Origin: Rhynchopus sp. YZ270_cl-10
Lineage: Eukaryota > Euglenozoa > Diplonemea > Diplonemida > Diplonemidae
Direction of reading: 5' to 3'
Assembly (NCBI GenBank): GCA_964035575.1
Contig: OZ037841.1
Span: forward strand, 930,001-994,000
DNA: 64,000 bases
The notes beneath the pieces were generated by a model. The model saw only the letters and a program-made list of their open reading frames with translations. It did no database searches and was not told where the DNA came from. Both the position numbers and the translations under genes were made by a program. Within the stretch, counting starts at the first letter, position 1, and each line of letters starts with the position of its first letter. Below, one piece after another: positions 44,815-55,307 of the stretch.

Positions 44815-44912
44815 CCACCTGATTTTGCCTGAAATTTGGTGGAGTTTAGAGGAGTTTAGAGGAGTTTGGTGGTATATAAGCACCCTTCAAATTTCAGGCA
44901 AAAATGAGGTGG
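44815..44912. mobile_element. Palindromic MITE, copy 1
   Basis: CCACCTGATTTTGCCTGAAA, then TTTG, is mirrored by CAAATTTCAGGCAAAAATGA, then GGTGG. The middle has a tandem GGAGTTTAGA. A second copy with the same ends lies at 52013-52100. About 98 bases, with no coding capacity. It is a very short inverted-repeat element. Confidence 0.65.
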
Positions 44913-45514
44913 GTAGTATTGCTTTTTTTTGTTCCAATTTTTGTTCCAGCTTTGTGTTCCCCGATAAAGATTCTCTGTGATTTTAATACATCCAGAATAC
45001 ACAAAATGCAATATGCCATTAGCTTTCCTCCCCTTTTCCCCCCTTCCCCATCCCCTCCCTCACCAAAAAAAAAAAGTTGTATGTAACCACGTATTCACGT
45101 TTCTGACAAAAAAATAAAGAATTGTTGCCGCATTTTTCTCTCATTCCACCAGTGTGCTCCTTTGTACTCAGGTAGCTACGTAGCCTTCAGGGAGGCAATC
45201 GTGTGCTAATACAGAAAGTATCAGTCAAGGCTGTCCTTACAGACGCTCCTTTTGTTTGCGCATTTCATCTAATGGTTCACTCTTAGGAACTACCTACGTT
45301 TGCTTTCAATACACAAAAAAACACACGCACAGGGTAAAAAGAAAAAAAAGGAAAAGAAAGGGAAAAGAAAGACACACAGCACACGGCAGCACAGCATTGC
45401 ACATACACACTGCGGCGTTAGCTTTCTGGTAACGGGGTGGGGGGTCTGCGGCTCTGACGCCCTTGCACGCCGAGCCACGCCGTAAGGCACACACATAAAG
45501 AAGGGAAAACAGCA

Positions 45515-48500
45515 ATGGCGGAGACCGATTATGCGGAGCAGGTGTGTACAGCACAACAGCAAATAAGGAAGACAATTTTTTCCTATGCCAAAACCCCAAT
45601 CCTTTATGTCAAAGGTTGACTAAGGCCAAACCCCCTTTTTTTTTCTCTAAACAATGAAGTGCTCTCTGGGGTTCGATAACCCGCGTACAGGCGTTTTGCA
45701 CAACTTCTCTTTTTATATAACCCACTTGGTTTTGGCCAGGTAGCAACTTCCGCCCAACACCGACAGACTCGGGTGAGAATTAGGTGGATAACCCTTTTAA
45801 TACGAACTGTTTGTTACATTAGCATACCTTTGTATTTTTTTCTCTCTCTTCCACAGTCCGCTGGAGGCATTATCGCCGTTGCAGTTGTCTCGTTTCTTGC
45901 GATTGTAGGCGGTGTTGCAGCGTTCTTTTTCAAGCTCAACAAGTCAGATGCAGCAGCAGACACAACCAAGCGACACCATGTCGCCTCCTCTGCCCACACA
46001 GCCAAAACCTCCAAGACAGTGAAGACAGTCAAGGCAGACAACACCCCTGCCACGCAGGCACAGAAGACACAGGAAGCCAACGGCCCCAGCGAGGGTGCCA
46101 TGAGTCTGAGCAAGAAAAAACGTGGTATGTACTTCCTCCCAAACCCCTCAAAGCCAAAAAAATATTTTACCTTTTACTAACCCCTGACATGACTTACCTA
46201 TCAGAGTTACGATTTATTTATTTTGTAAATCAAGATACTTGACGATAGGAAATAGAAACGACGGAAGGTGCCCCGCCAGCTTGTATTTTCTCACCCACCG
46301 TTTCTCTCACACACAACACACACTTCAGTGAAAAAAAAACACATCAAGCTTGCGGAGTGATAAACGAAAATATGACCACCTTTATAACCCACCCCCCCCC
46401 CCACCCCACCACACAGTCAAGAAGAAGCGTGCCGCTGCCAACCGTGCTGCCGCCGACACGACCGACAACACTGCCGACACGGTCGAACCCGACACCACCG
46501 TACCTCCCACCGCCACCACCACCACCACCCCCGAGCCTGCAGCAGCTTCTCCCTCCCCTACCCCCACCCCTACCCCAGAGGTCGATGCTCCTCCCCCAGC
46601 TGCGGCGCCTACTCCCACACCCACACCCACACCACCGACTGAACCTACACCGGAGCCTGCGGCACCTACACCAACACCAACACCTACACCTACACCCACA
46701 CCTACTCCGCAAATGGAAGCAGCGGAAGCGCCGGTGGAGGCGGAACCAAGCCCTTCTGAGGATGGGGTGGATGAGGCTATGCTTCCGGAGGAGGAAACGC
46801 GAAGTGAGGACGGTCAAGGTGAGGTTGAGGAGGAAGAGGAGAAGGAGGAGGAGGAGGAGGTCGATGCTGCGGCCGTCGCAGAGGAAAACCGTATTGCGCT
46901 TGGGGAGCTTGAGGCAGAGGAGGGAGCGGGGCGTGCCGTGGTCATCGGCGACCACAGCGCTGCACATAAGAAGCTGGCAGCAAAGGGTGTCCAACAGAGG
47001 AAGGACGTAAAGAAGGTGGTGCAAAAGAGAGAGAAGGTAGGGGTGGACGAAGGGGCCGCCCGGGGTGTAGTGATGGCAGAAGAAGTGAAGGCGAGGAAGG
47101 CGCTGTCCTCAAGGCTCCTTGAAGGACGTGATAAGATTAAACGTGAACGGCGTGAAGCAGAGAAGGCGCAGAAGGCGGAGGAGAAGAGGCGGGTTAACGC
47201 AGCACCGGTTCTGCCACCGTCCCCACCGTCGCCTCCCGCAGAGCCGCAAAGGCCGCCTACACCACCTCCACCACCACCGCCGCCACCACCACCGCCGCAG
47301 GAGAGGGAGAGGGAGAGAGAAAGGGAGAAGGAGAAGGAGAAGGGCCTCTTCAAGGCGAGGGGTTCGGGTCCTGTGTCGCCGCCGAGGGGTGCTCCAGTGC
47401 AGCAGGGGGTGCAACAGGGGGTACAGGGGCAGTTCCCGCAGCATCATCACCACCATCACCACCAAATGCATGGGCAAATGCATCACCATCATCACCACCA
47501 CAGTCACCACCACCACCACCACCATCACCACCATGCATACCAAGGGCATCATCAGCATCATCACCAGCACCAGCACCACCATCACCACCATCATCATCAC
47601 CAGCATCAACATATGCATGCGCATGCACAGCAGCAGCATCAGATGCATCAGCACCAACACCAAGGGGGGCAGGGGCAAGGTCAAGGGGGGCAAGTTGGCC
47701 ACAACGCAGTCAACGCAGGGGCGAAGAAGACGAAGCAGTTCACGGTGCGGCGTGGGAACACTTTCAAGGTGCGCTGGGCGAAGGACGTGCTGTCGGTGGC
47801 GTCGCAGAAGCATTCAAAGAGCGATCTGCTGATCAGCTTTGAGAACTTCATTGTGCAGTCTGTGGACGGGCGGCCGCCGAGGCAGAGCGACCGTACTGCG
47901 CTGAACGAAGGTACGGACAGGGACATCTCGCTGACGCTTGTCCCAGCATCGTCACCTGCGTCCACAGCGCCGTCCTCTCCATTGGCACCAGCACCGTCGT
48001 CGCCCACATCTCCTCTCGTGCCTCCACCTCAGGTATGCCAAGAGACGGAGAGAAGGGGCTTGCTTAATGTCAGGGCTTTTTCTATCAGGGTATTGAGAGA
48101 AAAGGCACTGTGAGAGGTGCTTGGGGGCAGTGATCGCCCATATTGGTGATATTTTCCAGCTTTTTTGAGAATATAACTGTATCCACTTTGTAAATGTTTT
48201 AAGAGGGATGGTTCTCGGTCAGGCTTTGTCTGATACTAAAAATCGCCCAAAAAATAAACATCCCACCACCCACCCCCTCTTCCTCTTACAGCAAAACGCT
48301 GGCCAGCTCTCCCACCTCCCACCCTCGCGCATGATGCCTCCTGTCTACCCTGGTGTGAAGCAGGCACCCGCAGCACCAGCAGCACGGACACGCGCCGCTG
48401 GGCAGCACACTGCTGCCGCTGCCGCAGCAGGGCAGACCCAGGCACTCACCCCGCAGCAGCAGCACCAACAGCAGCAACAACAACGGCATCAGCAGACAGT

Positions 48501-50559
48501 GCAGGCACAGGTCCAGGCTGCGCAACAAGCTGCTCAAGCACAGGCTCAGGCCCAAGCTCAAGCCCAGGCCCAAGCACAGGCACAAGCTCAAGCACAGGCC
48601 CAAGCTCAGGCTCAGGCACAAGCAGCTCAGGCTCAAGCTCAACAACAGGCACATGCAGCGCAGGTTCAAGCTCAAGCCCAAGCTGTCGCACAGGCCCAGG
48701 CACGTGCCCAACAGGCAGCACAGGTGCAGGCTCAGGCACAACAAAACGCACAAACTGCGCAACGCACCCAATCCACACAAAGCCTCCCACCTCTGCCGAT
48801 GTGCGAAAGCGACAAGAGCTGCCGCGACATCAACGATGCTAGCCACCAGCAGCACTTCAAGCACACCTGCAAGATCGAGGGCTGCCCGCAGGCGAAGGAG
48901 GAGTGGCACACACGCTACTTCGAGCACGAGGAGTGCATCGACATCCACGCGGACGGCACGCCTCTGCAGATTGTGGGCAACTGGGAGAAGATCAAGGTGT
49001 CGCGCCTGAAGACCCTCATCAACAAGCATCTCAAGATCCCTGTTGCGGAGCAGACACTGCGACGTGGCGACATTGAGCTGGCGGACCCAGACTCGACGTG
49101 CAGGGCGTACGGCGTAAAGGCTGGTGTGGTCATCAACGTCATCAGGCCCAACTCACAGCAGGTCGCACAGCCACCCGCAACACCCACCAGCACCGCCGCC
49201 TCCGCACACAGCAACGGCCTCACGAACTCCACACCCACCTCACCACCGCACAACACTGCGTACAACAAGCACCTCCCGAACAGTGCCTTTGCTGCGTCCT
49301 TCCCGATGCGTATGTAACGGGCACAGTTATTTTGCGCGATAACGATAATGGTAAAAGATTGTGAGAGACACATTTGTTTTATTCTTTGTACTTTCATCCG
49401 GATGGCAGGATTACAGTGGGTCAGTTGGAGGTGCCTGCAGCAACAACTGCTATTTTTTTGTTCGCATATCAGATGTAAACCCCTCGAAATGGATTGTAGG
49501 ACTGCGTGGGTTGGGGGTCCACCCACGGTGTTCTGGTCATGTACCAAAGGTAGACTGTTCACGAGAAGGCTTTTGTATTTCAAGTTAAATTGTTTTTTCA
49601 CATATTTTCCACACCTTTTCGCAGAGCAAGGCAATGGTGTGGCACAGCAGCAACAGCAACAGCAACAGCAACAACAACAACAGCAGCAGTCAGCGTACAT
49701 CCCACGCGCCTACCAAGCGGCAGGTCGCTCAATGCACGCACCGGTAGTATGTTCCAGCACCTTTCCCCACCCTGACCTGCAATGCGATTATGCACCTACA
49801 CCTTATATTACCTTTTCCCCCTATCTTTCGTCGGTTGGTGGTTACTATTGTTTAATGCACAGAGAGAGGGTTTTGTATTTGTATTTTTGTTTTTGTTTGG
49901 TTTCCCTCTTTTGTGCAAAGCACAGTTTTAGTTTCTGTGTGTATTTCGTCGATTACAGTCGCAGTATATAAACATCGGTCAAAAAACATAGATGGAGCTT
50001 TCTGATTTTGAAAAACTTCTTTTATTTGCCCCACATTAGTTTATCACCGACTGTACTCAATTTGACCACCTCCGCATCCACCTCCCCTCTCGTACACAGG
50101 TCAACACTGTCGCGCAGCCTGCACAAGCGCAGAACGGCACCCATGAACCATGGACGTATGTTGCCCCCCACCCCTCGTTTATATCATTACCTCCGTGTGT
50201 CATATGTAATGCTCTCTGAGGGTCCGATAACCGGGAACTGAATGAACCGGTGACGTGTTAGCACTTTCGACTTCTCTTTATGATTGCCCAGAAAAGCCGC
50301 TCTTAAGGGTGAGGACAAACGATGTCTGTACCTTATGGTTGGGTTGGTTTGTGTAGTATTTTTTTTTAGCCAAATTTTTTTAGTGTAAAGTGGTTTCGTC
50401 AGTACAACAAAAAGAGGGAAATCTTTGAAGTATTTTAGCCTTTTTCGGGCGGCATTGAGGACAGATCCTGTAGCAAGGTGATTGTTTGACACAACAAAAA
50501 ACATACCACACCACAGCCACGGTGGTCACGGTGATACTGCGTACGCGGCCTACCAATAG
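45515..50559 (+). CDS. Membrane-anchored poly-His protein with PBZ-like and ubiquitin-like parts, 1049 residues
   Basis: Seven exons: 45515-45541, 45857-46124, 46417-48032, 48292-49309, 49625-49746, 50100-50155 and 50517-50559. They sum to 3150 bases with all junction phases agreeing. Exon 1 encodes only [10 protein letters not shown] single membrane segment follows (residues about 11-34, [20 protein letters not shown]), then a basic stretch. Next come a Pro/Thr repeat region, an acidic run and a Lys/Glu helix. A His/Gln/Met-rich tract spans about 441-515, then a small [13 protein letters not shown] domain. A Gln-Ala repeat follows. From about 808 is a PBZ-like cluster CESDKSC..H..HFKHTC, with a ubiquitin-like segment at about 859-925 ([18 protein letters not shown]). 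PBZ fingers bind poly(ADP-ribose). Here that is only suggested by spacing. Most introns carry dispersed repeats. Confidence 0.75.
49310..49624 (+). other. Intron built almost wholly of dispersed repeat modules
   Basis: GTATGT donor within codon CAG (phase 1), TTTTCGCAG acceptor. In order it contains a GCGATAACGATAATGG piece, a GTGAGAGACACATTTG module and the CATCCGGATGG..CAGCAACAACTGCTATTTTT module (49393-49455). Next comes a full B-C module, CAGATGTAAACC..TTGTAGGACTGC..CACGAGAAGG..TATTTCAAG (49470-49585), and the pyrimidine tract. All these modules occur independently in intergenic DNA elsewhere in the window. Splicing it out restores the frame into a Gln-rich exon. Confidence 0.75.
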
Positions 50560-50746
50560 AAACCGTTACATGCAGTCCCTTTCATAGCTCCACGAAAAGC
50601 ATGCTTCTCGTCAACTTCACCAAAAATCAGATGTCAAGAGAAGCTAGGTGTTAACCAAAAAAAACAATGCGTGTCAAAGGGGAAGGGACACAGCACTCCC
50701 AAATTCTAGGGGGGGATAAAATGTGCGAAATCTGTATTTTTTTTTT

Positions 50747-50896
50747 CATACAATGCAACGAGGCCGAACAAGCCTCGCTAAGGCCTGATACAGGCGTGGC
50801 CAGAGGCGTGATTGTATAGCACGCCTCAGCCATGTCTCAGATAGATTTTCCAGACTTGCCTATTTGCAAGCGTAGTCGGCCTCGCTGCATTGTATG
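50747..50896. mobile_element. MITE-like element, 150 bases
   Basis: The left end CATACAATGCAACGAGGCCG and the inverted right end CATACAATGCAGCGAGGCCG differ at one base. The interior is GC-richer (AAGGCCTGATACAGGCGTGG). Flanks are T-rich on both sides, so a T-run target is possible. A half-end TTGCATTGTATGG near 44312 may be a remnant of another copy. Confidence 0.7.
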
Positions 50897-52012
50897 TTTT
50901 TCTTTAAAATACAAGATAGGGGAAAGGGGGTTTCCACCCAAAAGGGGGCGGGTCGTGGATGTGTGTGATTTGTGTGTTTGAAAGCAAGGTGTGTGGGTAA
51001 TCGATACGGAAGATTTTCCAGTGGGTGTGAGGATGGGGAAAAATGGGGGTTTTTTTGTGGAAAAAGTGGATCACGTCCTCAGGGGGGTGGTGTACTCGGG
51101 GGGGGGGTTTTAAAAAATTTCTCCCCAAAAAAAAATGCACTGATTTCTATTTGCACACCTTCCTTTTCATCCCTCACCAACACCCCCCTCGTCCCCCTTT
51201 TTTTCTTTTGCTTTTATGTACAGTCGTCCAAAGTTTGGCAGATTTTGGAGATTTTTTTTTCGCGAAATTCGGCGCCTTTTAGGGCTGGTATCGTATGTGG
51301 GTCAGTCGGAGGGGCCTGCACCAACCATTCTTTTTATTTCAAGATGACTAAGCATGAGAGGATTAGGATCATCTTATAAAATTTTCTTTTTATTTTACGC
51401 GAAGTGCCTGAGTCCGCCGATGTATGGCGAGGCGTTTGCACTATCAACTCCTCTTTGAACGTCAATTGTATTCCTTTGGGCGACTGTATTTTCTTTACCC
51501 CCTCCTCCCCCATCACCTTCTCCCCCTACCTGCTAACCGCTACCTTGTGTGCATCTGCATGGAAAGCACAACTGTTGTGTTCTCTTGTACGGTGCCCTCT
51601 CCCCAGATAATAATGCCAAAGAGCACAACAACCGCGTCCCCACCCCTTTTAGATGTGTGCACAGTGCTGCACATTCTTTTCTTTCTGTTTGTTCAAGGTG
51701 ACGTGCACGAGAGGTTTAGGGTCATCTTACAACAACTTGTCTTTTCTTTTCCCCCCCTCTGTCTTATCCGCGGCATATCTCAACCGAATCTGGTGGTTTC
51801 CGCGATGAAGAAAAAGAGAGAGAGGGGGAGGGAAAGGGGGAGAGAGAGAATTTTTTTTTTTTTTTTTTTTTTTTTCAAAACCTTGTTCGTCTCTTGTTAG
51901 TTGGTAGGTAAAGGCTGTGAAGGGTTGTTTTTTTTTTGAGTTGAAAACACACGGCAGTTTTTTTTTTGGAAAAAATAAAAGCAAAAATAAAATTTTAAAC
52001 TTTGTGATGGAA

Positions 52013-52100
52013 CCACCTGATTTTGCCTGAAATTTTGATGGGGTTTAGTGGTATTTAAACATCACCAAATTCCACCAAATTTTCAGGCAAAATCAGATGA
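52013..52100. mobile_element. Palindromic MITE, copy 2
   Basis: CCACCTGATTTTGCCTGAAA, then TTTTG, is mirrored by AATTTTCAGGCAAAATCAGA. The ends match copy 1 at 44815-44912, while the middle differs (GATGGGGTTTAGTGGTATTT). About 88 bases. Confidence 0.65.
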
Positions 52101-54867
52101 TGGGAGTTTCTCCAATAGCTCTATACCATTCTCCAACGTGGGGAATTCTTGTGAATATCAAAATGAAAGTGAACGCATAAAAAAACATAGAAATAAATGT
52201 GCTTTTTGTACAGTGCACCTATCCTCGGGGTGTACTGAATACAACCAAATTTGCAAAGGAATTCAATAAAATTCGAGGGAAAAAATACAAAAGAAAACCA
52301 AAAAAACCACTTTTCAAAAATTCCAAAATTCTCAAGCACCAATGGAGGACATAGTGCCGTCCACAATGTATTATTTTGTTTTGCCATGTAAACCATGTAA
52401 ACCATGAATTGAATTGTAGGACTGCATGGTTTGGGGTCTCATCCACACGGTGCACTCAACACGCACCAAAGGTACACTGTTCACGAGAGGGATTTTTGTA
52501 TTAGCAGTCAATTTTCTCTTCGGACAGGTGATTGTCGATTCTACAATAACAAAAAAAAACAACAGAACGGTTGGCTCTCTGTTACACCCGTATGATGGTG
52601 TGGTATTCTCCTGCATATAATATGGCGGTATATGGCTTGGAACGGTGAAACAACCACAAATAAAAAACCACATGGCAAACTATTTACTTCACCGTCGTGT
52701 GCACACAACAGCCATCGCACTATATTTCACTCATTTTTCGTTCGTAGCACATATAATATGTAAACGCACGAAATGGATTGTAGTACTGCATGGCTGGGTC
52801 CATCGGGGTGAGAGGAGGTTCACCCAACGGCGCATCAGCCACATGCCAAAGGTACACTGTTATCGAGGGCTTTTGTATTTTCAAGTCACCTTTTTTTACA
52901 ACCCTTCAACGGTATTCCTCCACTTCATGAAACCCACCTAAAGATATCCTCCTCTCTCAGTTTTATTTTTTCATTTTTTAGCCGTTTTTCTTTTTATTAG
53001 AAAAGTGTTTTTCTTTTTTTTGTGAGGGTGTTACGTGCGAAGGTAGTTTTGTGTGTCATCCCTTGTCCATGTCAACAGCGATCGCTGAGTGGGGTCCACC
53101 TCTCGTGCTCTGATGATGTCTGCATTCATATACTCTGATGTTTTTATCTTCAGAAACAAAATCAAAATCCGCAGACATCTTTGCCTCCTTACCTACCGTA
53201 AAGGTAGAAGAAAAAATAAGAAACAAATCAGGGGCACAAAGCAAGAAAAAAAGCAAAAACAAAAAAAAAAACAAAAACAACTTCATAAAAACCCCATTCA
53301 AACCCACGTATTTTTTGCATCACACGTGTGAATTCTTTTAGCCAATAAACAAAAAACAAAAAGTCATCTTCAAAATAAATGGATGTTGTGTGGGTGAGGG
53401 GGAGATGGGTGGTGTATTTTTTTTTTTCTTCAAAAGAAACGATGTGTTTTGTGTGTGCCTTCAGAAGATTCTGACATTTTTTTTTTCTGGAGAAATTACA
53501 GAAAAAAAGACATTTTTTTAAAAGTAGTTGAAGAGAGTTACTTGACCCGTTCGTTGTCGTGTCATCTTGTATTTTTTTTGTGTAAGTCCCCCCCACGTAA
53601 GCCTTTCTTTGAAAAGTTGAAAGGTGTGTATGCACGCGAGGCACATTCATCCTTCAGCTTTTATTCTTTGTTTTAGGTGACTAAGCGAGGTGTAGAGAGC
53701 ATCTTACCCAAACCATTCTTTCTGTACCTCTTCGTTACCCCCCCCCCCCCCCCTCACCCCACCCCCCTCCCCCCTCTGTGCCTGCACTACGACACTTGCC
53801 ATGGCAAGACAAGCAGTTCTGCATAACGTTCGTTTTGTGCTTTGTTATTGCGCTTGTAATTTAACATGTGCTTGTCATGACAACTGTTGTCGTATGCGTC
53901 CGCCGATGAACGGTGAGGCATTTGCACTTCCAAATTATTATTGTCTGCAAAACAGCTCTAAAGGTTGCATTGTTCTGGTGTTTTCAAAAAAAATAAAATA
54001 AAAACAAAGAGAATGGACATAATAGATGTAGGACCACATGGTTGGGGTCCACCCAATGGTACACCGGTCATTGTACCTAAGGTACACTGTTCACGAGAGG
54101 GCTTTTTTTGTATTTCACAAATATTATTGTCGCACATTTTAGTCTATAGGGGCGTTCGGTCGTCTTCGTTTGGAGGGTACAGCAAAAAAAAAAAAGGAGG
54201 TTTTTCTAGTAGGGGGTTGGGTGGCGTGGGGGGCAGGCGTTTCTCCCCTATGTATGGGGGGTTTGGGATTGGCGATGGGGTCGACAGAATGCGGGGAAAT
54301 TTATTTTTTGCGCGCTTTTTGAGCGGGGGAGGAAGAATGATGGTAAACTCAAAAAAGGTTCAGTAAAAAAAGAATACAAAAAAACAAAAATGGAAAGTGA
54401 AGATAGCACAAAACTGCGCTATTCCAACTTTTTTACCTTTTTTTTTTTCAAAAAAAATTCAATTTTTTTTTAAAAACAAGAGCTAGTGAGGCACATCTGC
54501 AGAGATGTGAAACGCTGATACGAAAAGTTTTTCAAAAATAACAGTAAAAAAAAAGGCAGGAAAACAAGAAATTCATTCTGGGGTAAAAAGTTCGCAAAAG
54601 AAGAAAAAAAAAATACAAAAAGTAAAAAAAAAGCAAAACAAAACTTGCAACAAAAAAAATATCGGACTTCCACCTCTCTGTTTCTCTCTTGCTCCCCCTC
54701 CTCCTCTTCTATTCCCAACCCAACCCACAATTCATTATTCCCCGGGGCTGGTATCGTACGATACGAAGTCAGTCGGGGTGTACATGTATCAATAACTACC
54801 ATTTTTCTCTCTTTGGCAGTGGCATGTTAAAACTTTCAACCGAACTTTCTGATTTATAATACAAGCA

Positions 54868-55042
54868 AAGGAGGACCGTCCGAAGCGAAAGCGTGTACGT
54901 CTCTGGATGCAGTGATTATTTGTTAAAAGCTGTGAAGAAGGCGAAGTTTAGCGAGTTTGTGGTAGAGGACCGTCCGAAGCGAAAGCGTGACGGATCTCTG
55001 GACGAAGACGAAGACCGCAAGCGTCCGAGACTGTCGCAATGA
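54868..55042 (+). pseudogene. Orphan C-terminal coding fragment with internal duplication
   Basis: The frame reads DYLLKAVKKAKFSEFVVEDR, then PKRKRDGSLDEDEDRKRPRL, then SQ and a TGA. It has the look of a nuclear protein tail, with two basic localisation-like clusters. GAGGACCGTCCGAAGCGAAA followed by GCGTG occurs twice (about 54870 and 54962), so the coding tail is partly duplicated. No upstream exon or ATG is evident, although TTTTTCTCTCTTTGGCAG precedes it at 54820. It is probably a relic of a duplicated gene, or a last exon of an unseen gene. Confidence 0.35.
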
Positions 55043-55307
55043 GAGACGCACAGCCTGTTGACAGCACACTTCGCGTTGGACGTGGTGCAGACTCATTCGC
55101 GGTGCAGAGTCTTCCCTCTTTTTATGAAGATATCCGTCTCAAGAAATATCTTTCCCTCCACCTTCCAACCCGGTACACATCGATGTAGGCAACTAAAATG
55201 CAAATATGAACCCTTTTCACCCCCACAGATACACACACACACACAACTCCATATTCCTCGGAAAACACCCTCCTCCCCTGAGTCCCCCCCAAAACACCCT
55301 CCCCCAA

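Larger units (their letters stand above)
43067..45514. other. Intergenic region, repeat-rich, no gene recognised
   Basis: It contains a hairpin-family tail (43395-43460), a GTGTGTG..CACGAGAGGCACATT module (43575-43640), a foldback family copy (43895-44115) and a TCGGGTGTCTACAC module (44230-44300). It also contains a half end TTGCATTGTATGG (44312-44325) of the element at 50747, and a palindromic MITE (44815-44912). Bases 45320-45510 are A-rich then mixed, and end in AAAACAG just before the ATG at 45515. Confidence 0.5.
50560..55307. other. Long intergenic region, repeat-rich, no intact gene recognised
   Basis: It contains the MITE at 50747-50896 and a CATCCGGATGG-family tail (51280-51335). 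Module D copies lie at 51342-51390, 51700-51745 and 53676-53720. The palindromic MITE copy is at 52013-52100. B-C modules lie at 52400-52507, 52757-52890 and 54015-54120. There is a C run near 53740 and another CATCCGG-family tail (54743-54810). Bases 54868-55042 encode an orphan protein tail. CCCCCACAG ending at 55228 is the probable acceptor of the next gene. Bases 53200-53650 are A-rich with no assignment. Confidence 0.5.

Noticed and set aside
46357-47832. Long alternative frames on both strands over the Pro/Thr and His-rich exon
   Set aside because: Shadows of microsatellite-like coding sequence; only one frame joins correctly to flanking exons in phase.
55206-55307. Earlier in-frame ATG of the WW/U-box gene
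   Set aside because: It lies upstream of the best acceptor (CAG at 55226-55228), and the peptide is a low-complexity His/Pro/Thr stretch.
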